41,312 nucleotides of DNA from Sediminibacterium sp. (GCA_007280515.1 QYPL01000011.1:1-41312); one strand, 5' to 3'; positions 1-11,822 are shown, counted from the stretch's first letter. Translations and numbers: made by a program. The notes: generated by a model not told the origin, from the letters alone.

Positions 1-2739
1 AAAACAGTTATAAAAGAAAATACGATTAAACTAAGTTTTCATCTTAAGTACCAAACTAATCATGGTCAAAGTATTTGGATATATGGGAACCATCCTCTAT
101 TGGGAGGTGGAGAAGCAGATAAAGCCATTCCACTAGTTAATTTAAATGAAACTTATTGGGTTTTGCATTTAAACTTCTCAACGAAAGTAGAAGCAGAAAA
201 AATTGTTTATCATTATTTAATAAAAGATGAAAATGGTAGAGAATTACTAGAGTGGGGGAATGATAAATCGATTGACTTAGCCTCTATCACAAAAGATGAG
301 CTGGTCTTAATAGATACTTGGAACTCTGCAGGTCAGATTGAAAATGTTTTTTATACAGAGCCCTTTACCTCTATTTTATTAAAAGACAATATGGCCTCTA
401 CTATTGCCAAAAAAATTGCCAAAACAAAAACACATTTATTTAAAGTAAAAGCGCCACTATTAAATAAAGGAGAAAGCTTGTGCATTATTGGAGAGTCTGG
501 TATTTTGGGCAATTGGGACATCCAAAAAACTTTACCCCTTATAAAAATTAAAGATGATGAATATAAAGATGCTGATTATTTTGAAATAGCATTGGATTTA
601 AAGCAAGCAGCTTTTCCTCTAATATATAAATATGGTATTTATGATACCAAGAAAAAAGTGTTTATAAGTTATGAAGACGGCAATAATAGAGTTGTCTATG
701 AACCTGCTAGTAAAAATAAATTAGTTATTTGCAATGATGGTTTTGCAGTTTTGAATAATACGCAGTGGAAGGGAGCCGGCGTAGCCATACCTGTTTTCTC
801 TTTGAGATCCAAAGATAGCCTCGGGGTAGGTGAGTTTTCAGATATTAAACTATTAGTAGACTGGTCGAAAAAAATAGGACTTAAATTAATACAGCTATTA
901 CCTGTAAATGATACCACGGCCACAGATACCTGGATGGACTCTTATCCTTATGCGGCTATATCGGCTTTTGCATTGCATCCACTGCTGATAAGAATTGATG
1001 AAATGATTTTGCCCAAGCAGGAAAAATTAATTGAATCTTATTTGATTGAAAAAGAAAAATTAAATGCACCTGAGGAGGTAGACTACGAAAGGGTCATGAG
1101 ATTAAAGTGGAAGGTTTTAAGAACCTTATTTGATCAAAATGGCAAACAGGAATTAGCCTTGGCTAGTTTCACTGAATTTTTTAATGATAATGCGCATTGG
1201 TTGGTTTCTTATAGTGCTTTTTCTTATTTAAGAGAATTACATGGAACCGTCAATTATAATGTATGGCCAACGCATTCAAAATTTGATGAAAAAGCTATTG
1301 AAAAATTAGTGGACCCTAAGTCGACTACTTATATTGAAATTAGTTTTTACTATTATGTGCAATTCCATTTGCATTTGCAATTAAAATCGGCTTCAAACTA
1401 TGCACATGAAAATGGCATCATTATTAAAGGCGATATACCCATTGGTGTATATAGATATGGCGCTGATGCATGGCAGCATCCTAGTTTATTTCATATGGAT
1501 AAGCAGGCTGGTGCGCCCCCAGATGATTTTGCGGTGAAAGGACAGAACTGGGGTTTCCCAACTTATAATTGGGAGAAGATGGCAGCCACCGATTATAGTT
1601 GGTGGAAACTGCGCTTTGAACAAATGCGTTTTTACTTTGACGCTTTTAGAATTGACCATATTTTAGGATTTTTTAGAATTTGGAGTATACCTATGCATGC
1701 AGTAGATGGTATTATGGGCAGGTTTGTTCCTGCCACCCCATTGAGTATAAAGGACTTCTATAGTAAAGGTATTTCATTGGATGCAGATAGATATACCAAA
1801 CCCTTTATTAATGAAACTAATTTGTTTCAAACATTTGGTTATGATAATGAGTATGTAAAAAATAATTATTTTGAATCTATAGGAGAAGAGCGCTATGCAT
1901 TTTTACCTGCTTATCAAACACAGGTTCAAGTAGTGAATCATTTTAAGACCCTACCTAAAGACGACTGGCAAGATAAAATACAAAATGGCTTATTGAATTT
2001 ATTAACCAATGTGGTTTTATTTGAAGATGAAATAGACGGGTATTATCATTTTAGATTTAATATAGAAGGTAGTACTTCCTTTCAAGCATTAGAGGAGAAA
2101 ACAAAAGAAATACTAAGAGGTTTATACGTCGATTATTTCTTTGTTAAACAAAATGAGGCTTGGGAAAAAGAAGCCTTGCAAAAACTACCCAATTTAAAAA
2201 GGGCCACCAATATGCTTATCTGTGGCGAAGATTTAGGACTAGTGCCTGCCTGTTTACCTGAGGTAATGAAACAATTAGGTATTTTAAGTTTAGAAGTTCA
2301 AAGAATGCCTAAGGCAAATAATACCGTATTTTTTAATCCAAAAGATGCCCCTTATTTAAGTGTAGTCACTCCTTCTTCACATGATACAAGTACATTAAGA
2401 GGATGGTGGGAGGAAGATGCTGCAAAAACACAGTTATTTTTTAAAGAACAATTAGCAGAGTCTGGTGAGGCACCTAAATTTTGTGAGCCTTGGATTAATG
2501 AAGCCATCCTTATGCAACATTTACATTCACCTGCTATCTGGGCTATATTTCAATTACAAGATTATTTGGGCGTGGATGCAAAATTAAGGAGGGAAGACCC
2601 GCATGCTGAAAGAATTAATGAGCCATCCAATCCCAAACATTACTGGCGTTATAGAATGCATCTTAGTTTAGAAAGCTTGATTGCTGCAAAAAGCTTCAAT
2701 GAAGATTGGGCCATGGCCATTAAAGAATCTGGCCGCTAA
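1..2739 (+). CDS. malQ: 4-alpha-glucanotransferase (amylomaltase, GH77) with two N-terminal CBM20 domains; 5' end outside window
   Basis: Transfers alpha-1,4-glucan segments between maltodextrins in glycogen/starch metabolism, probably in the cytoplasm. The reading frame is open to the first base of the window: the codons before the TTG at 100 read as CBM20 sequence (SIWIYGNHPLLG), so the gene starts upstream and that TTG is not the start; 912 residues are visible. A first starch-binding CBM20 spans roughly visible residues 8-110 and a second about 145-245 (GESGILGNWDIQ). The GH77 catalytic domain follows, beginning near GAGVAIPVFSLRS. FDAFRIDHILGFFRIW carries the expected nucleophile Asp, LICGEDLGLVP the acid/base Glu, and SSHDTSTLRGWW the third conserved Asp. 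The CBM20-CBM20-GH77 order is known from plant DPE2 and bacterial relatives. No signal peptide can be judged because the N-terminus is missing. Identification is secure. Confidence 0.95.
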   Translation, partial: KTVIKENTIKLSFHLKYQTNHGQSIWIYGNHPLLGGGEADKAIPLVNLNETYWVLHLNFSTKVEAEKIVYHYLIKDENGRELLEWGNDKSIDLASITKDELVLIDTWNSAGQIENVFYTEPFTSILLKDNMASTIAKKIAKTKTHLFKVKAPLLNKGESLCIIGESGILGNWDIQKTLPLIKIKDDEYKDADYFEIALDLKQAAFPLIYKYGIYDTKKKVFISYEDGNNRVVYEPASKNKLVICNDGFAVLNNTQWKGAGVAIPVFSLRSKDSLGVGEFSDIKLLVDWSKKIGLKLIQLLPVNDTTATDTWMDSYPYAAISAFALHPLLIRIDEMILPKQEKLIESYLIEKEKLNAPEEVDYERVMRLKWKVLRTLFDQNGKQELALASFTEFFNDNAHWLVSYSAFSYLRELHGTVNYNVWPTHSKFDEKAIEKLVDPKSTTYIEISFYYYVQFHLHLQLKSASNYAHENGIIIKGDIPIGVYRYGADAWQHPSLFHMDKQAGAPPDDFAVKGQNWGFPTYNWEKMAATDYSWWKLRFEQMRFYFDAFRIDHILGFFRIWSIPMHAVDGIMGRFVPATPLSIKDFYSKGISLDADRYTKPFINETNLFQTFGYDNEYVKNNYFESIGEERYAFLPAYQTQVQVVNHFKTLPKDDWQDKIQNGLLNLLTNVVLFEDEIDGYYHFRFNIEGSTSFQALEEKTKEILRGLYVDYFFVKQNEAWEKEALQKLPNLKRATNMLICGEDLGLVPACLPEVMKQLGILSLEVQRMPKANNTVFFNPKDAPYLSVVTPSSHDTSTLRGWWEEDAAKTQLFFKEQLAESGEAPKFCEPWINEAILMQHLHSPAIWAIFQLQDYLGVDAKLRREDPHAERINEPSNPKHYWRYRMHLSLESLIAAKSFNEDWAMAIKESGR

Positions 2740-2753
2740 ATAAGGCTATTTTG

Positions 2754-2761
2754 TACCTTCA
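2754..2761 (+). promoter_or_regulatory. Putative -7 promoter element before the dipeptide epimerase gene
   Basis: TACCTTCA resembles the Bacteroidota -7 consensus TAnnTTTG and lies 14 nt before the GTG start of the epimerase gene, just after the malQ stop. No clear -33 element is seen. Confidence 0.4.
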
Positions 2762-2775
2762 CTAAAATTATATAA

Positions 2776-3825
2776 GTGCAATTAGATTTTTGGGAACAAC
2801 AATTACCTTTTGAATATCCATTTACCATTTCGAATGGTAGAACTAAAACGCATCAACATAGTTTGATGATACGTTTGTCTTTAGGCAATTGGCAGGGTTT
2901 TGGCGAGGCGCCAGCCATTGTTTATTATAATGTTACGGTGGAAGCCATGATGGAGCTCTTAGAAAAGAATAGAAAGCTTATTGAAAAGTTTGCTTTAATT
3001 GATCCTGAACGTTTTTGGCATTTTTTGCATCATTTATTTCCCAATGATCCTTTTTTAGTAGCTGCCTTAGATATGGCAGGTTGGGATTTATTCGGGCAAA
3101 TGAATAAAAAACCTATTCATCAAATTTGGAATTTGCCTTGGAATGAAAATACCCCGACACCCATTTGTGATTATACCTTGGGAATTGATACAATAGAAAA
3201 AATGGTAGAGAAAATGAAAGCGCATCCTTGGCCTATCTATAAAATTAAAGTGGGCACAGATTACGATATTGAAATGATTAAAGCGCTTCGTGCACATACT
3301 ACTGCGCCACTTCGTGTAGATGCCAATGCAGGATGGACCTCCGAAGAAGCCTTGCAAAAAATTCCAGCACTTGCAAATTTAGGTGTTGAGTTAGTGGAAC
3401 AACCTTTGGCTAAAGATAACTGGGAAGGGATGGCGCAATTAAAAGCAGCTTCCATACTTCCATTATTTGCAGATGAGTCCTGCGTATTTGAAAAAGATGT
3501 AGCTGCTTGTGCGCATTATTTTCATGGCATTAACATTAAACTAACTAAATGTAGTGGGCTTACGCCAGCACTTAGAATGATTAAGGAGGCAAAAACTTTA
3601 GGCTTGAAAGTAATGATGGGTAGTATGAATGAGTCGGTAATAGGTTCTGCAGCTATTGCTCAATTTTTACCTCAATTAGATTATGTAGATATGGATGGCC
3701 CATTACTTATGACTGAATTAAATGGACTAGGACTTGATTATAATATGGAAAATAATAAAGGGAAAATAATACCATTAAAAAAACCAGGCTTAGGGGTGCA
3801 ATATGCGATGCCTTTTAAAAAATAA
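2776..3825 (+). CDS. Dipeptide epimerase (L-Ala-D/L-Glu epimerase type, enolase superfamily)
   Basis: Likely epimerises dipeptides such as L-Ala-D-Glu released during peptidoglycan recycling. The 349-residue protein has the enolase-superfamily barrel: base pair K156 and K158 in YKIKVG, metal ligands D182 (RVDANAGW), E208 (VEQPL) and D233 (FADES), and the opposite catalytic lysine K255 (INIKLTKCSG). D305 and D307 in VDMDGPL match the DxD motif that binds the substrate amino group in the Bacillus and E. coli Ala-Glu epimerases, which favours this role over muconate cycloisomerase or o-succinylbenzoate synthase. The start is the GTG at 2776; there is no Shine-Dalgarno sequence. The trmH-like gene begins 2 nt after the stop, so the two are probably co-transcribed. 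The exact dipeptide preference cannot be read from sequence. Confidence 0.88.
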   Translation: MQLDFWEQQLPFEYPFTISNGRTKTHQHSLMIRLSLGNWQGFGEAPAIVYYNVTVEAMMELLEKNRKLIEKFALIDPERFWHFLHHLFPNDPFLVAALDMAGWDLFGQMNKKPIHQIWNLPWNENTPTPICDYTLGIDTIEKMVEKMKAHPWPIYKIKVGTDYDIEMIKALRAHTTAPLRVDANAGWTSEEALQKIPALANLGVELVEQPLAKDNWEGMAQLKAASILPLFADESCVFEKDVAACAHYFHGINIKLTKCSGLTPALRMIKEAKTLGLKVMMGSMNESVIGSAAIAQFLPQLDYVDMDGPLLMTELNGLGLDYNMENNKGKIIPLKKPGLGVQYAMPFKK

Positions 3826-3827
3826 TT

Positions 3828-4454
3828 ATGACACCAGAACGTAGTGAAAAATTATTAAATGTATTAAGTAAACGTCAAGCTAACTTAACAGTCGTACTTG
3901 AGAATGTACAAGACCCACATAATGTATCTGCGGTGATGCGAACCTGTGATGCGGTAGGCATACAAGAAGTGTATGTACTTACTACTAAAATACCCAGACA
4001 TAAAAAATGGGGCTATAGAAGTAGTAGTAGTGCTTTAAAATGGTTAACCATTCACGAGTTTGAAACATTGGAAGACTGTGTGAAGGAGCTGAGAAAAAAA
4101 TTCAGTAAAATTTTAACCACGCATTTGTCCAGTGATGCGGTGAGTCTGCATGATATTAATTTTACAGAATCGGTGGCCTTAGTTTTTGGCAATGAACATG
4201 AAGGGGTGACAGAAGAATTTAGAAACTTAGCTGATGGAAATTTTATTATTCCTCAAATGGGCATTATTCAAAGTTTAAATATATCGGTAGCTTGTGCTGT
4301 AAGTATTTATGAAGCTATGCGTCAGAAAATGAATGCGGGCCATTATGAAAAAGCTTCCTTTCCGCAAGCACAAATGGAAACTTTATTAACGCAGTGGGGT
4401 TTTGAAGAGGATACACCTGAAGTGTATAATAATTCCAAGTTAAAAAGGTCTTAA
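3828..4454 (+). CDS. trmH: TrmH/SpoU-family tRNA (guanosine-2'-O-)-methyltransferase
   Basis: Probably 2'-O-methylates G18 in the tRNA D-loop using S-adenosylmethionine. The 208-residue protein shows the three SPOUT motifs in order: motif 1 around N26-R38 (NVQDPHNVSAVMR) with the catalytic Arg, motif 2 at 118-127 (LVFGNEHEGV), and motif 3 at 141-162 (IPQMGIIQSLNISVACAVS), which forms the trefoil-knot cofactor site. The short C-terminal tail after residue 165 is like that of TrmH rather than the rRNA enzyme RlmB, whose extra N-terminal substrate-binding domain is absent. It starts 2 nt after the dipeptide epimerase stop and converges on argS. The family is certain; the target nucleotide is inferred from the family. 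Confidence 0.9.
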   Translation: MTPERSEKLLNVLSKRQANLTVVLENVQDPHNVSAVMRTCDAVGIQEVYVLTTKIPRHKKWGYRSSSSALKWLTIHEFETLEDCVKELRKKFSKILTTHLSSDAVSLHDINFTESVALVFGNEHEGVTEEFRNLADGNFIIPQMGIIQSLNISVACAVSIYEAMRQKMNAGHYEKASFPQAQMETLLTQWGFEEDTPEVYNNSKLKRS

Positions 4455-4497
4455 GTAAATTAAAAATAGAGTACTATTAAAATTTATAGTTAACTTT

Positions 4498-4519
4498 AAG
4501 CCTACAGTTTTATAGGTTT
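4498..4519. terminator. Weak hairpin between convergent trmH and argS
   Basis: A 7-bp stem with one G-T wobble (AAGCCTA / TAGGTTT) around an 8-nt loop, followed by TTTT on the plus strand. It lies at the convergent 3' ends and may end transcription from either side, but it is AT-rich and weak. Confidence 0.3.
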
Positions 4520-6288
4520 TACATTTGTTCTGGTACAGCAACACCTAAAGCACTCATGGCTTTTTGCAAAGTAGCCGCTGTTAAAATACCCAATTGAATT
4601 CTTAATTGTTTTTTAATGTCCGATTCTGCATTGGAAATAGAATGCTCTGCGTAAAAAGTATTGAATAATTTAGCTAGGTTAAAAGCATAGATAGCTAATT
4701 TAGAAGGGTCTAAATTATCGGCCGCCTCATTCACCATGGCAGGAAAGCTAGAAAGCTCAATGGCTAATTGTTTTTCTAAAGGCAGTAATTCATTAGGGGT
4801 AATACTTGCTGCTGTTCCTGTTTTTCTTAATATACTTTTAATACGCGCATGTGTATATTGAATAAAAGGCCCTGTAAAACCATGAAAGTCGATACTTTCT
4901 TCTGGGTTAAAAATCATTTTCTTTTTAGGGTCTACTCTTAATAAGAAAAATTTAAGGGCACCTAGTCCAATGGTATTATATAGTTCAGTCAGTTGTGCTT
5001 GCGTAAAATCGGATACCTTCCCCAAGGCTTCTGTTTTTTCTTTTGAGATATTAATCATCTCATCTACTAAATCATCGGCGTCCACCACAGTTCCTTCTCG
5101 GCTTTTCATTTTACCCGTTGGTAGTTCCACCATGCCATAGCTTAAATGATAAATACCATCTGCAGCAGTTTGTTTTAATTTTTGACAAATTAATTTAAGT
5201 ACTTTGAAATGATAATTTTGTTCATCACCCACCACATAAATACTGGCATCGGTATTAAACTCTTTTTGTTTTAATTGCGCTAATCCAATGTCTTGGGTCA
5301 TATATACAGAAGTGCCGTCCTTGCGACGCACAATTTTTTCATCTAAGCCATCGAGTGTTAAGTCTATCCAAACAGAACTATCTTCTTTTTGATAAAACAC
5401 CTTTTTTGTGAGCCCTTCTTCCACTAATTCTTTACCTAATAAATAAGTATTGCTTTCATAATAGGTTTTGAAAAAATCCGAACCAATTTTTTTATAAGTC
5501 ACTTCAAAGCCTTCGTATACCCAAGCGTTCATCTTCTTCCATAAATCCAAAGTGGCAGCATCGCCTTGTTCCCATTTCAATAACATTTCCTGGGCGCCTT
5601 TTAAAATAGTGGCTTCTTTTTCTGCAGTCTCTTGCATCATGCCACCAGCCACTAATTCAGCCACTTGGGCTTTATAAGCGTCATTGTATTTAACGTAATA
5701 GTCTCCCACAAAGTGGTCGCCTTTTTTATGGCTTGATTCTGGTGTTGCACCATTTGCAAATAATTGCCAAGCAATCATACTTTTACAAATATGTATACCA
5801 CGGTCATTTACTATACAAGTTTTCACTACCTCATGTCCTTGCAGTTTTAAAATTTCTGCAATACTACATCCTAAAAAGTTATTTCTTAAGTGACCTAAGT
5901 GTAAAGGCTTATTGGTATTAGGGGAGGAGTACTCCACCATAATTTTTCTTTTATTTACAGCAGGAGGTAGTAATTCATTAGGTGAAAGATGTTGAATAAA
6001 TTCTAACCAATATTCGTTGCTAATAGTAAAGTTTAAAAACCCTTTTACAATATTGAACTTAGTAATAATAGTAGGTAGTGCTTTTTGCATAGCATTGCCT
6101 AAGTCATTGCCCACGACCTCAGTGCTCTTGCCTAATTGTTTCACAAAGGCAAATAGTACAATGGTATAGTCTCCTTCAAATTCAGGCTTTGTAGCATTCA
6201 CTAATACTTGATCAGGTTGTATTGTAACCTGGTATAAGCTATCTAAGCTTATTGAAGTGGTCTGTTTTAAAAGAGTTATTAAATTCAT
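4519..6288 (-). CDS. argS: Arginyl-tRNA synthetase
   Basis: Class I aminoacyl-tRNA synthetase that charges tRNA-Arg. The 589-residue length is normal. The N-terminal additional domain occupies about residues 1-110; the catalytic core begins with VEYSSPNTNKPLHLGH, in which H130-LG-H133 is the HIGH motif. The KMSKS-equivalent loop is GKMKSREGTVV (K393-R397), the Arg-specific form. The DALR-type anticodon-binding domain closes the protein, with the typical FIQYTHARIKSILRK helix. The ATG start is supported by a good -7 box (TACTTTTG) at 6315-6308 on the minus strand, about 19 nt upstream. It is divergent from the GtrA-family gene and convergent with trmH. Confidence 0.98.
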   Translation of the reverse strand: MNLITLLKQTTSISLDSLYQVTIQPDQVLVNATKPEFEGDYTIVLFAFVKQLGKSTEVVGNDLGNAMQKALPTIITKFNIVKGFLNFTISNEYWLEFIQHLSPNELLPPAVNKRKIMVEYSSPNTNKPLHLGHLRNNFLGCSIAEILKLQGHEVVKTCIVNDRGIHICKSMIAWQLFANGATPESSHKKGDHFVGDYYVKYNDAYKAQVAELVAGGMMQETAEKEATILKGAQEMLLKWEQGDAATLDLWKKMNAWVYEGFEVTYKKIGSDFFKTYYESNTYLLGKELVEEGLTKKVFYQKEDSSVWIDLTLDGLDEKIVRRKDGTSVYMTQDIGLAQLKQKEFNTDASIYVVGDEQNYHFKVLKLICQKLKQTAADGIYHLSYGMVELPTGKMKSREGTVVDADDLVDEMINISKEKTEALGKVSDFTQAQLTELYNTIGLGALKFFLLRVDPKKKMIFNPEESIDFHGFTGPFIQYTHARIKSILRKTGTAASITPNELLPLEKQLAIELSSFPAMVNEAADNLDPSKLAIYAFNLAKLFNTFYAEHSISNAESDIKKQLRIQLGILTAATLQKAMSALGVAVPEQM

Positions 6289-6307
6289 AAAATGGGCTTG
6301 CCTTTGA

Positions 6308-6315
6308 CAAAAGTA
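6308..6315 (-). promoter_or_regulatory. -7 promoter element for argS
   Basis: TACTTTTG on the minus strand is an exact match to TAnnTTTG and ends 19 nt before the argS ATG. Confidence 0.55.
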
Positions 6316-6327
6316 ATTAATTAAGAT

Positions 6328-6335
6328 TATCTTAG
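6328..6335 (+). promoter_or_regulatory. Putative -7 element for the GtrA-family gene
   Basis: TATCTTAG is a partial match to TAnnTTTG. It ends 7 nt before the ATG at 6343, so any leader would be extremely short. Confidence 0.35.
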
Positions 6336-6342
6336 CGCATTG

Positions 6343-6843
6343 ATGTTGAAACTACACGACTTTATTAGCAAAGTTATTCTTGAAATGATAGATTGGTTTT
6401 ATCCAATTTTTAAGAAAATGATGCCCTTAAAAACTTTTAGGTACGCTGCCTGTGGCGGTGCGAATACTATATTAGATATCACCTTATTCTTTGTTGCTTA
6501 TAATTACATCTTACATAAAGAGATCATTAACATAGGCAGGGTAAGCATTAGCCCCCATATCGCTTCTTTTATGATTTCTTTCTGCATCACTTTTCCCATT
6601 GGCTTTTATTTAAGTAGGTATGTTGTCTTTCAGGAAACAACTGTAACTAAGCGTAAGCAACTCATGAAGTATTTTATAGTGGTGCTAGGCTGTGTACTAC
6701 TTAACTATGGCTTTTTAAAGCTATTTGTAGATAAACTAGGTTGGTATCCTACTATGGCTAAAATAGTCACCACCTTCTTTGTGGTCATCTTTAGCTATAC
6801 TAGTCAAAAGAACTTCACTTTTAAGGGTTCTGAAAACAATTAA
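6343..6843 (+). CDS. GtrA-family integral membrane protein
   Basis: Small membrane protein of the GtrA/DPMS3 family, whose members are thought to help move or present lipid-linked sugars during polysaccharide or glycoconjugate synthesis. A TTG at 6340 directly precedes an ATG at 6343; the ATG (MLKLHDF, 166 residues) is chosen. After an amphipathic N-terminus come the signature FRYAACGGANTILDITLFF and about four membrane segments (roughly residues 30-52, 70-92, 104-124 and 132-152), ending in the family's SYTSQKNFTFK tail. No glycosyltransferase gene is adjacent, so its partner is unknown. It sits between argS (divergent) and dnaK (same strand, 164 nt away). Confidence 0.85.
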   Translation: MLKLHDFISKVILEMIDWFYPIFKKMMPLKTFRYAACGGANTILDITLFFVAYNYILHKEIINIGRVSISPHIASFMISFCITFPIGFYLSRYVVFQETTVTKRKQLMKYFIVVLGCVLLNYGFLKLFVDKLGWYPTMAKIVTTFFVVIFSYTSQKNFTFKGSENN

Positions 6844-6877
6844 TTTCTGCCTTTTCTACCCCTTTTTTTATTTTCTA

Positions 6878-6959
6878 TGTCAATTATGGCCTTCAATTAG
6901 ACCTAATATCTGCCATATATGACAAATTTACACCCCTATATGGGCATATCAATTATGGC
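6878..6959 (+). promoter_or_regulatory. Three copies of a TGTCAwwTATGGC-like motif upstream of dnaK
   Basis: TGTCAATTATGGC occurs at 6878-6890. Its near-copy TGTCATATATGGC is inverted at 6912-6924, and TATCAATTATGGC lies at 6947-6959. Three related 13-mers in 82 bp directly before a chaperone gene look like a regulator site array. I know no named regulator for this motif. Confidence 0.45.
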
Positions 6960-6970
6960 ATAATGATTGT
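6956..6970 (+). promoter_or_regulatory. Sigma-54-like -24/-12 element before dnaK
   Basis: TGGCAT-N5-TTGT has the GG/TG spacing of the RpoN consensus TGGCAC-N5-TTGC; the final C is missing. It overlaps the third motif copy and would give a leader of roughly 25 nt. No good TAnnTTTG box is visible in this gap. This is a weak match. Confidence 0.3.
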
Positions 6971-7007
6971 CTGTAGTAGAGTAATTAATCATTGAAAATC
7001 AAGCATT

Positions 7008-8921
7008 ATGGCAAAAATAATAGGAATTGACTTAGGTACGACAAATAGTTGCGTATCAGTTATGGAAGGCGGCGAACCCGTGGTAATCGCCAATGACGAA
7101 GGGCGTAGAACAACCCCTTCAGTCGTAGCCTTCTTAAAAAATGGCGAGCGTAAAGTGGGTGATCCTGCTAAGCGTCAAGCTATCACGAACCCTGAAAACA
7201 CTATTTCAAGTGTGAAGCGTTTTATGGGTCGTCGTTTTAATGAGATTACTGAAGAGAAGTCTCATTGGAGTTATAAAATTATACAAGGAGAGAACGACAC
7301 TGTGCGTGTTGATATCGATAGTCGTATGTATACACCACAAGAAATTTCTGCAATGGTTTTACAAAAGATGAAAAAAACGGCTGAAGATTATTTAGGCACT
7401 GAAGTAACAGATGCAGTTATTACTGTACCTGCTTATTTTAATGATGCACAAAGACAAGCTACTAAAGAAGCAGGAGAGATTGCAGGATTGAATGTGCGTA
7501 GAATTGTAAACGAACCAACTGCAGCAGCCTTGGCTTATGGGTTAGATAAAAAGAATATTGAGCAAAAAATTGCGGTATTCGATTTAGGAGGTGGAACTTT
7601 TGATATTTCTGTCTTGGATTTAGGAGATGGTGTATTTGAAGTAAAATCTACGAATGGAGATACGCATTTAGGGGGTGATGATTTCGATAAAGTAATCATG
7701 GATTTTTTAGCAGACGAATTTAAAAAACAAGAAGCAATTGACTTAAGAAAAGATCCAATGGCTTTGCAAAGATTAAAGGAAGCTGCAGAAAAAGCAAAAG
7801 TGGAATTAAGTTCTTCTTCTGAAACAGAAATTAACTTACCTTATATTACTGCAGTAGATGGCGTTCCAAAACACTTAGTTTTAAAATTAACAAGAGCTAA
7901 ATTTGAATCATTAGCAGATAATTTATTTGCACGTTGTTTAAAGCCTTGTGAAATTGCTTTAAAAGATGCAGGTTATTCTGTATCACAAATTGATGAAGTA
8001 ATTTTAGTAGGAGGTTCTTCAAGAATTCCTAAAGTACAAGAAATAGTAGAAAAGTTCTTTGGTAAAAAACCAAACCGTTCTGTGAACCCTGATGAAGTGG
8101 TAGCAATAGGTGCTGGTATCCAAGGGGCAGTATTAACCGGAGATGTAAAAGATGTATTGTTATTAGACGTTACGCCTTTAAACTTAGGTATTGAAACTTT
8201 GGGTGGAGTAATGACTACCATGATTTCATCTAACACTACTATTCCTACTAAGAAAACAGAAGTGTATTCAACAGCTAGCGATAATCAACCAGGTGTACAA
8301 ATTCATGTATTACAAGGTGAGCGTCCAATGGCACCTCAAAATAAAAGTTTAGGTATGTTTAACTTGGATGGTATTCCACCAGCACCAAGAGGCGTTCCTC
8401 AAATTGAAGTTACTTTTGATATTGATGCGAATGGTATCTTAAATGTAAGTGCAAAAGATAAAGGCACTGGTAAAGAGCAAAAAATTAGAATTGAAGCGGG
8501 TAGTGGTTTGACGAAGGAAGAAATTGAAAAAATGAAAGCCGAAGCCAAAGCCAACGAAGCGGGTGATAAAATAGAAAAAGATAGAGTAGAAAAATTAAAC
8601 CAAGCCGACAGCTTAATTTTCCAAACAGAAAAACAATTGAAAGAATTTGGTGAAAAAATTTCTGCAGATAAAAAAGCGCCTATTGAAACAGCCTTAGCGA
8701 ATTTGAAAGAGGCGCATGCTTCTCAGGATATTGCTAAAGTAGACAGCGCTTCAGAAGCAATGAATACTGCATGGACTTCTGCAAGTGAAGAAATTTATAA
8801 AGCACAAGCAGCTGGAGCAGCTGGCCCTGAACAAGCAGGTGCAGAACAAGCAGGCGGACAAGCCAATGGCGGAGCCAAGAACGATACCGTTGAAGATGCT
8901 CAATTCGAAGAAGTAAAATAA
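7008..8921 (+). CDS. dnaK: Hsp70 chaperone DnaK
   Basis: ATP-driven cytoplasmic chaperone that folds and protects proteins with J-domain and GrpE partners. The 637-residue length is standard. The nucleotide-binding domain starts with [15 protein letters not shown]; the second phosphate loop is [19 protein letters not shown], and [12 protein letters not shown] and [14 protein letters not shown] are also present. The conserved linker is [19 protein letters not shown]. The substrate-binding domain and helical lid follow, and the C-terminus EDAQFEEVK is close to the usual EEVK/EEVD-like tail after a Gly/Ala-rich stretch. It is monocistronic here: a 164-nt control region lies upstream and a strong terminator downstream. 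Neither grpE nor dnaJ is adjacent; the next gene encodes a short J-domain protein. Confidence 0.99.
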   Translation: MAKIIGIDLGTTNSCVSVMEGGEPVVIANDEGRRTTPSVVAFLKNGERKVGDPAKRQAITNPENTISSVKRFMGRRFNEITEEKSHWSYKIIQGENDTVRVDIDSRMYTPQEISAMVLQKMKKTAEDYLGTEVTDAVITVPAYFNDAQRQATKEAGEIAGLNVRRIVNEPTAAALAYGLDKKNIEQKIAVFDLGGGTFDISVLDLGDGVFEVKSTNGDTHLGGDDFDKVIMDFLADEFKKQEAIDLRKDPMALQRLKEAAEKAKVELSSSSETEINLPYITAVDGVPKHLVLKLTRAKFESLADNLFARCLKPCEIALKDAGYSVSQIDEVILVGGSSRIPKVQEIVEKFFGKKPNRSVNPDEVVAIGAGIQGAVLTGDVKDVLLLDVTPLNLGIETLGGVMTTMISSNTTIPTKKTEVYSTASDNQPGVQIHVLQGERPMAPQNKSLGMFNLDGIPPAPRGVPQIEVTFDIDANGILNVSAKDKGTGKEQKIRIEAGSGLTKEEIEKMKAEAKANEAGDKIEKDRVEKLNQADSLIFQTEKQLKEFGEKISADKKAPIETALANLKEAHASQDIAKVDSASEAMNTAWTSASEEIYKAQAAGAAGPEQAGAEQAGGQANGGAKNDTVEDAQFEEVK

Positions 8922-8963
8922 TCCACTTGCATTCATAGGCATACGAAGTATTATCATAATGTT

Positions 8964-9000
8964 AAGCCCTTTCAGTTTTTACTGAGAGGGCTTCTTTGTT
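8964..9000 (+). terminator. Rho-independent terminator after dnaK
   Basis: AAGCCCTTTCAG and CTGAGAGGGCTT form a 12-position stem with one T/G wobble around a short T-rich loop (stem 8964-8993), followed by a pyrimidine-rich tract with T-runs. Confidence 0.8.
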
Positions 9001-9014
9001 TAAAATAGTTTGTT

Positions 9015-9022
9015 GTACCTTC
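9015..9022 (+). promoter_or_regulatory. -7 promoter element for the J-KTSC gene
   Basis: TACCTTCG, a common variant of TAnnTTTG, is followed 18 nt later by the ATG at 9041. It lies inside an in-frame TTG extension from 8996, which argues against that longer start. Confidence 0.5.
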
Positions 9023-9040
9023 GCGCAGCATAATTTACAT

Positions 9041-9489
9041 ATGAAGAGAATTGAAAGACATAGAGCCATTTTAGGCGTAGACGATAAAGCTACTTTAAGC
9101 GACTTAAAAAAAGTATATCGTAAGATAATGATGGAGTGGCATCCTGATAAATTTCAAGATAGTGATGAGGCTAAAAAAATGGCGGAAGAAAAATCAGCTA
9201 AATTAATTGCCTCTTATCATTTTTTGGTAAGTGTTCATGCTGAAACACATGAAGCCACCAAGGATGCCTATATAGCCACTACTTCAGATGCTAGTATTGA
9301 CGACTTTGAATTTAAATCTGAAATATTAAGAGTGGTGTTTTCGGATGGTAATGAATATGAATACTATGGCGTTCCAAAAGCCATTTATGTAAAGTTGGTC
9401 AATGCCGACACCCCTGATCGTTTTGCAAGACGACATATCTATGAAAATTACTTATACAGAAGTACCAGCAAAATTGTGGGAGGAAATGA

Positions 9490-9493
<4 letters not shown>
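9041..9493 (+). CDS. J-domain protein with C-terminal KTSC domain
   Basis: Probable DnaK co-chaperone. The ATG at 9041 (150 residues) is preferred over an in-frame TTG at 8996 because a promoter box and likely transcript start lie between them. A compact J-domain fills residues 5-62 with the essential HPD at 34-36 (MEWHPDKF). There is no G/F region or zinc-finger domain, so it is a type III J protein. After a linker rich in Ala, Thr and Ser, residues 90-140 (FKSEILRVVFSDGNEYEYYG, then VPKAIYVKLVNAD) match the KTSC fold, a small domain of unknown function also found as a stand-alone protein. It follows dnaK directly but has its own promoter after dnaK's terminator. The J-domain call is firm and the KTSC call good; the client is unknown. 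Confidence 0.85.

Positions 9494-11822
<2,329 letters not shown>

Noticed and set aside
100..102. TTG as the start of the glucanotransferase
   Set aside because: The frame stays open to base 1 and the upstream codons complete a CBM20 domain.
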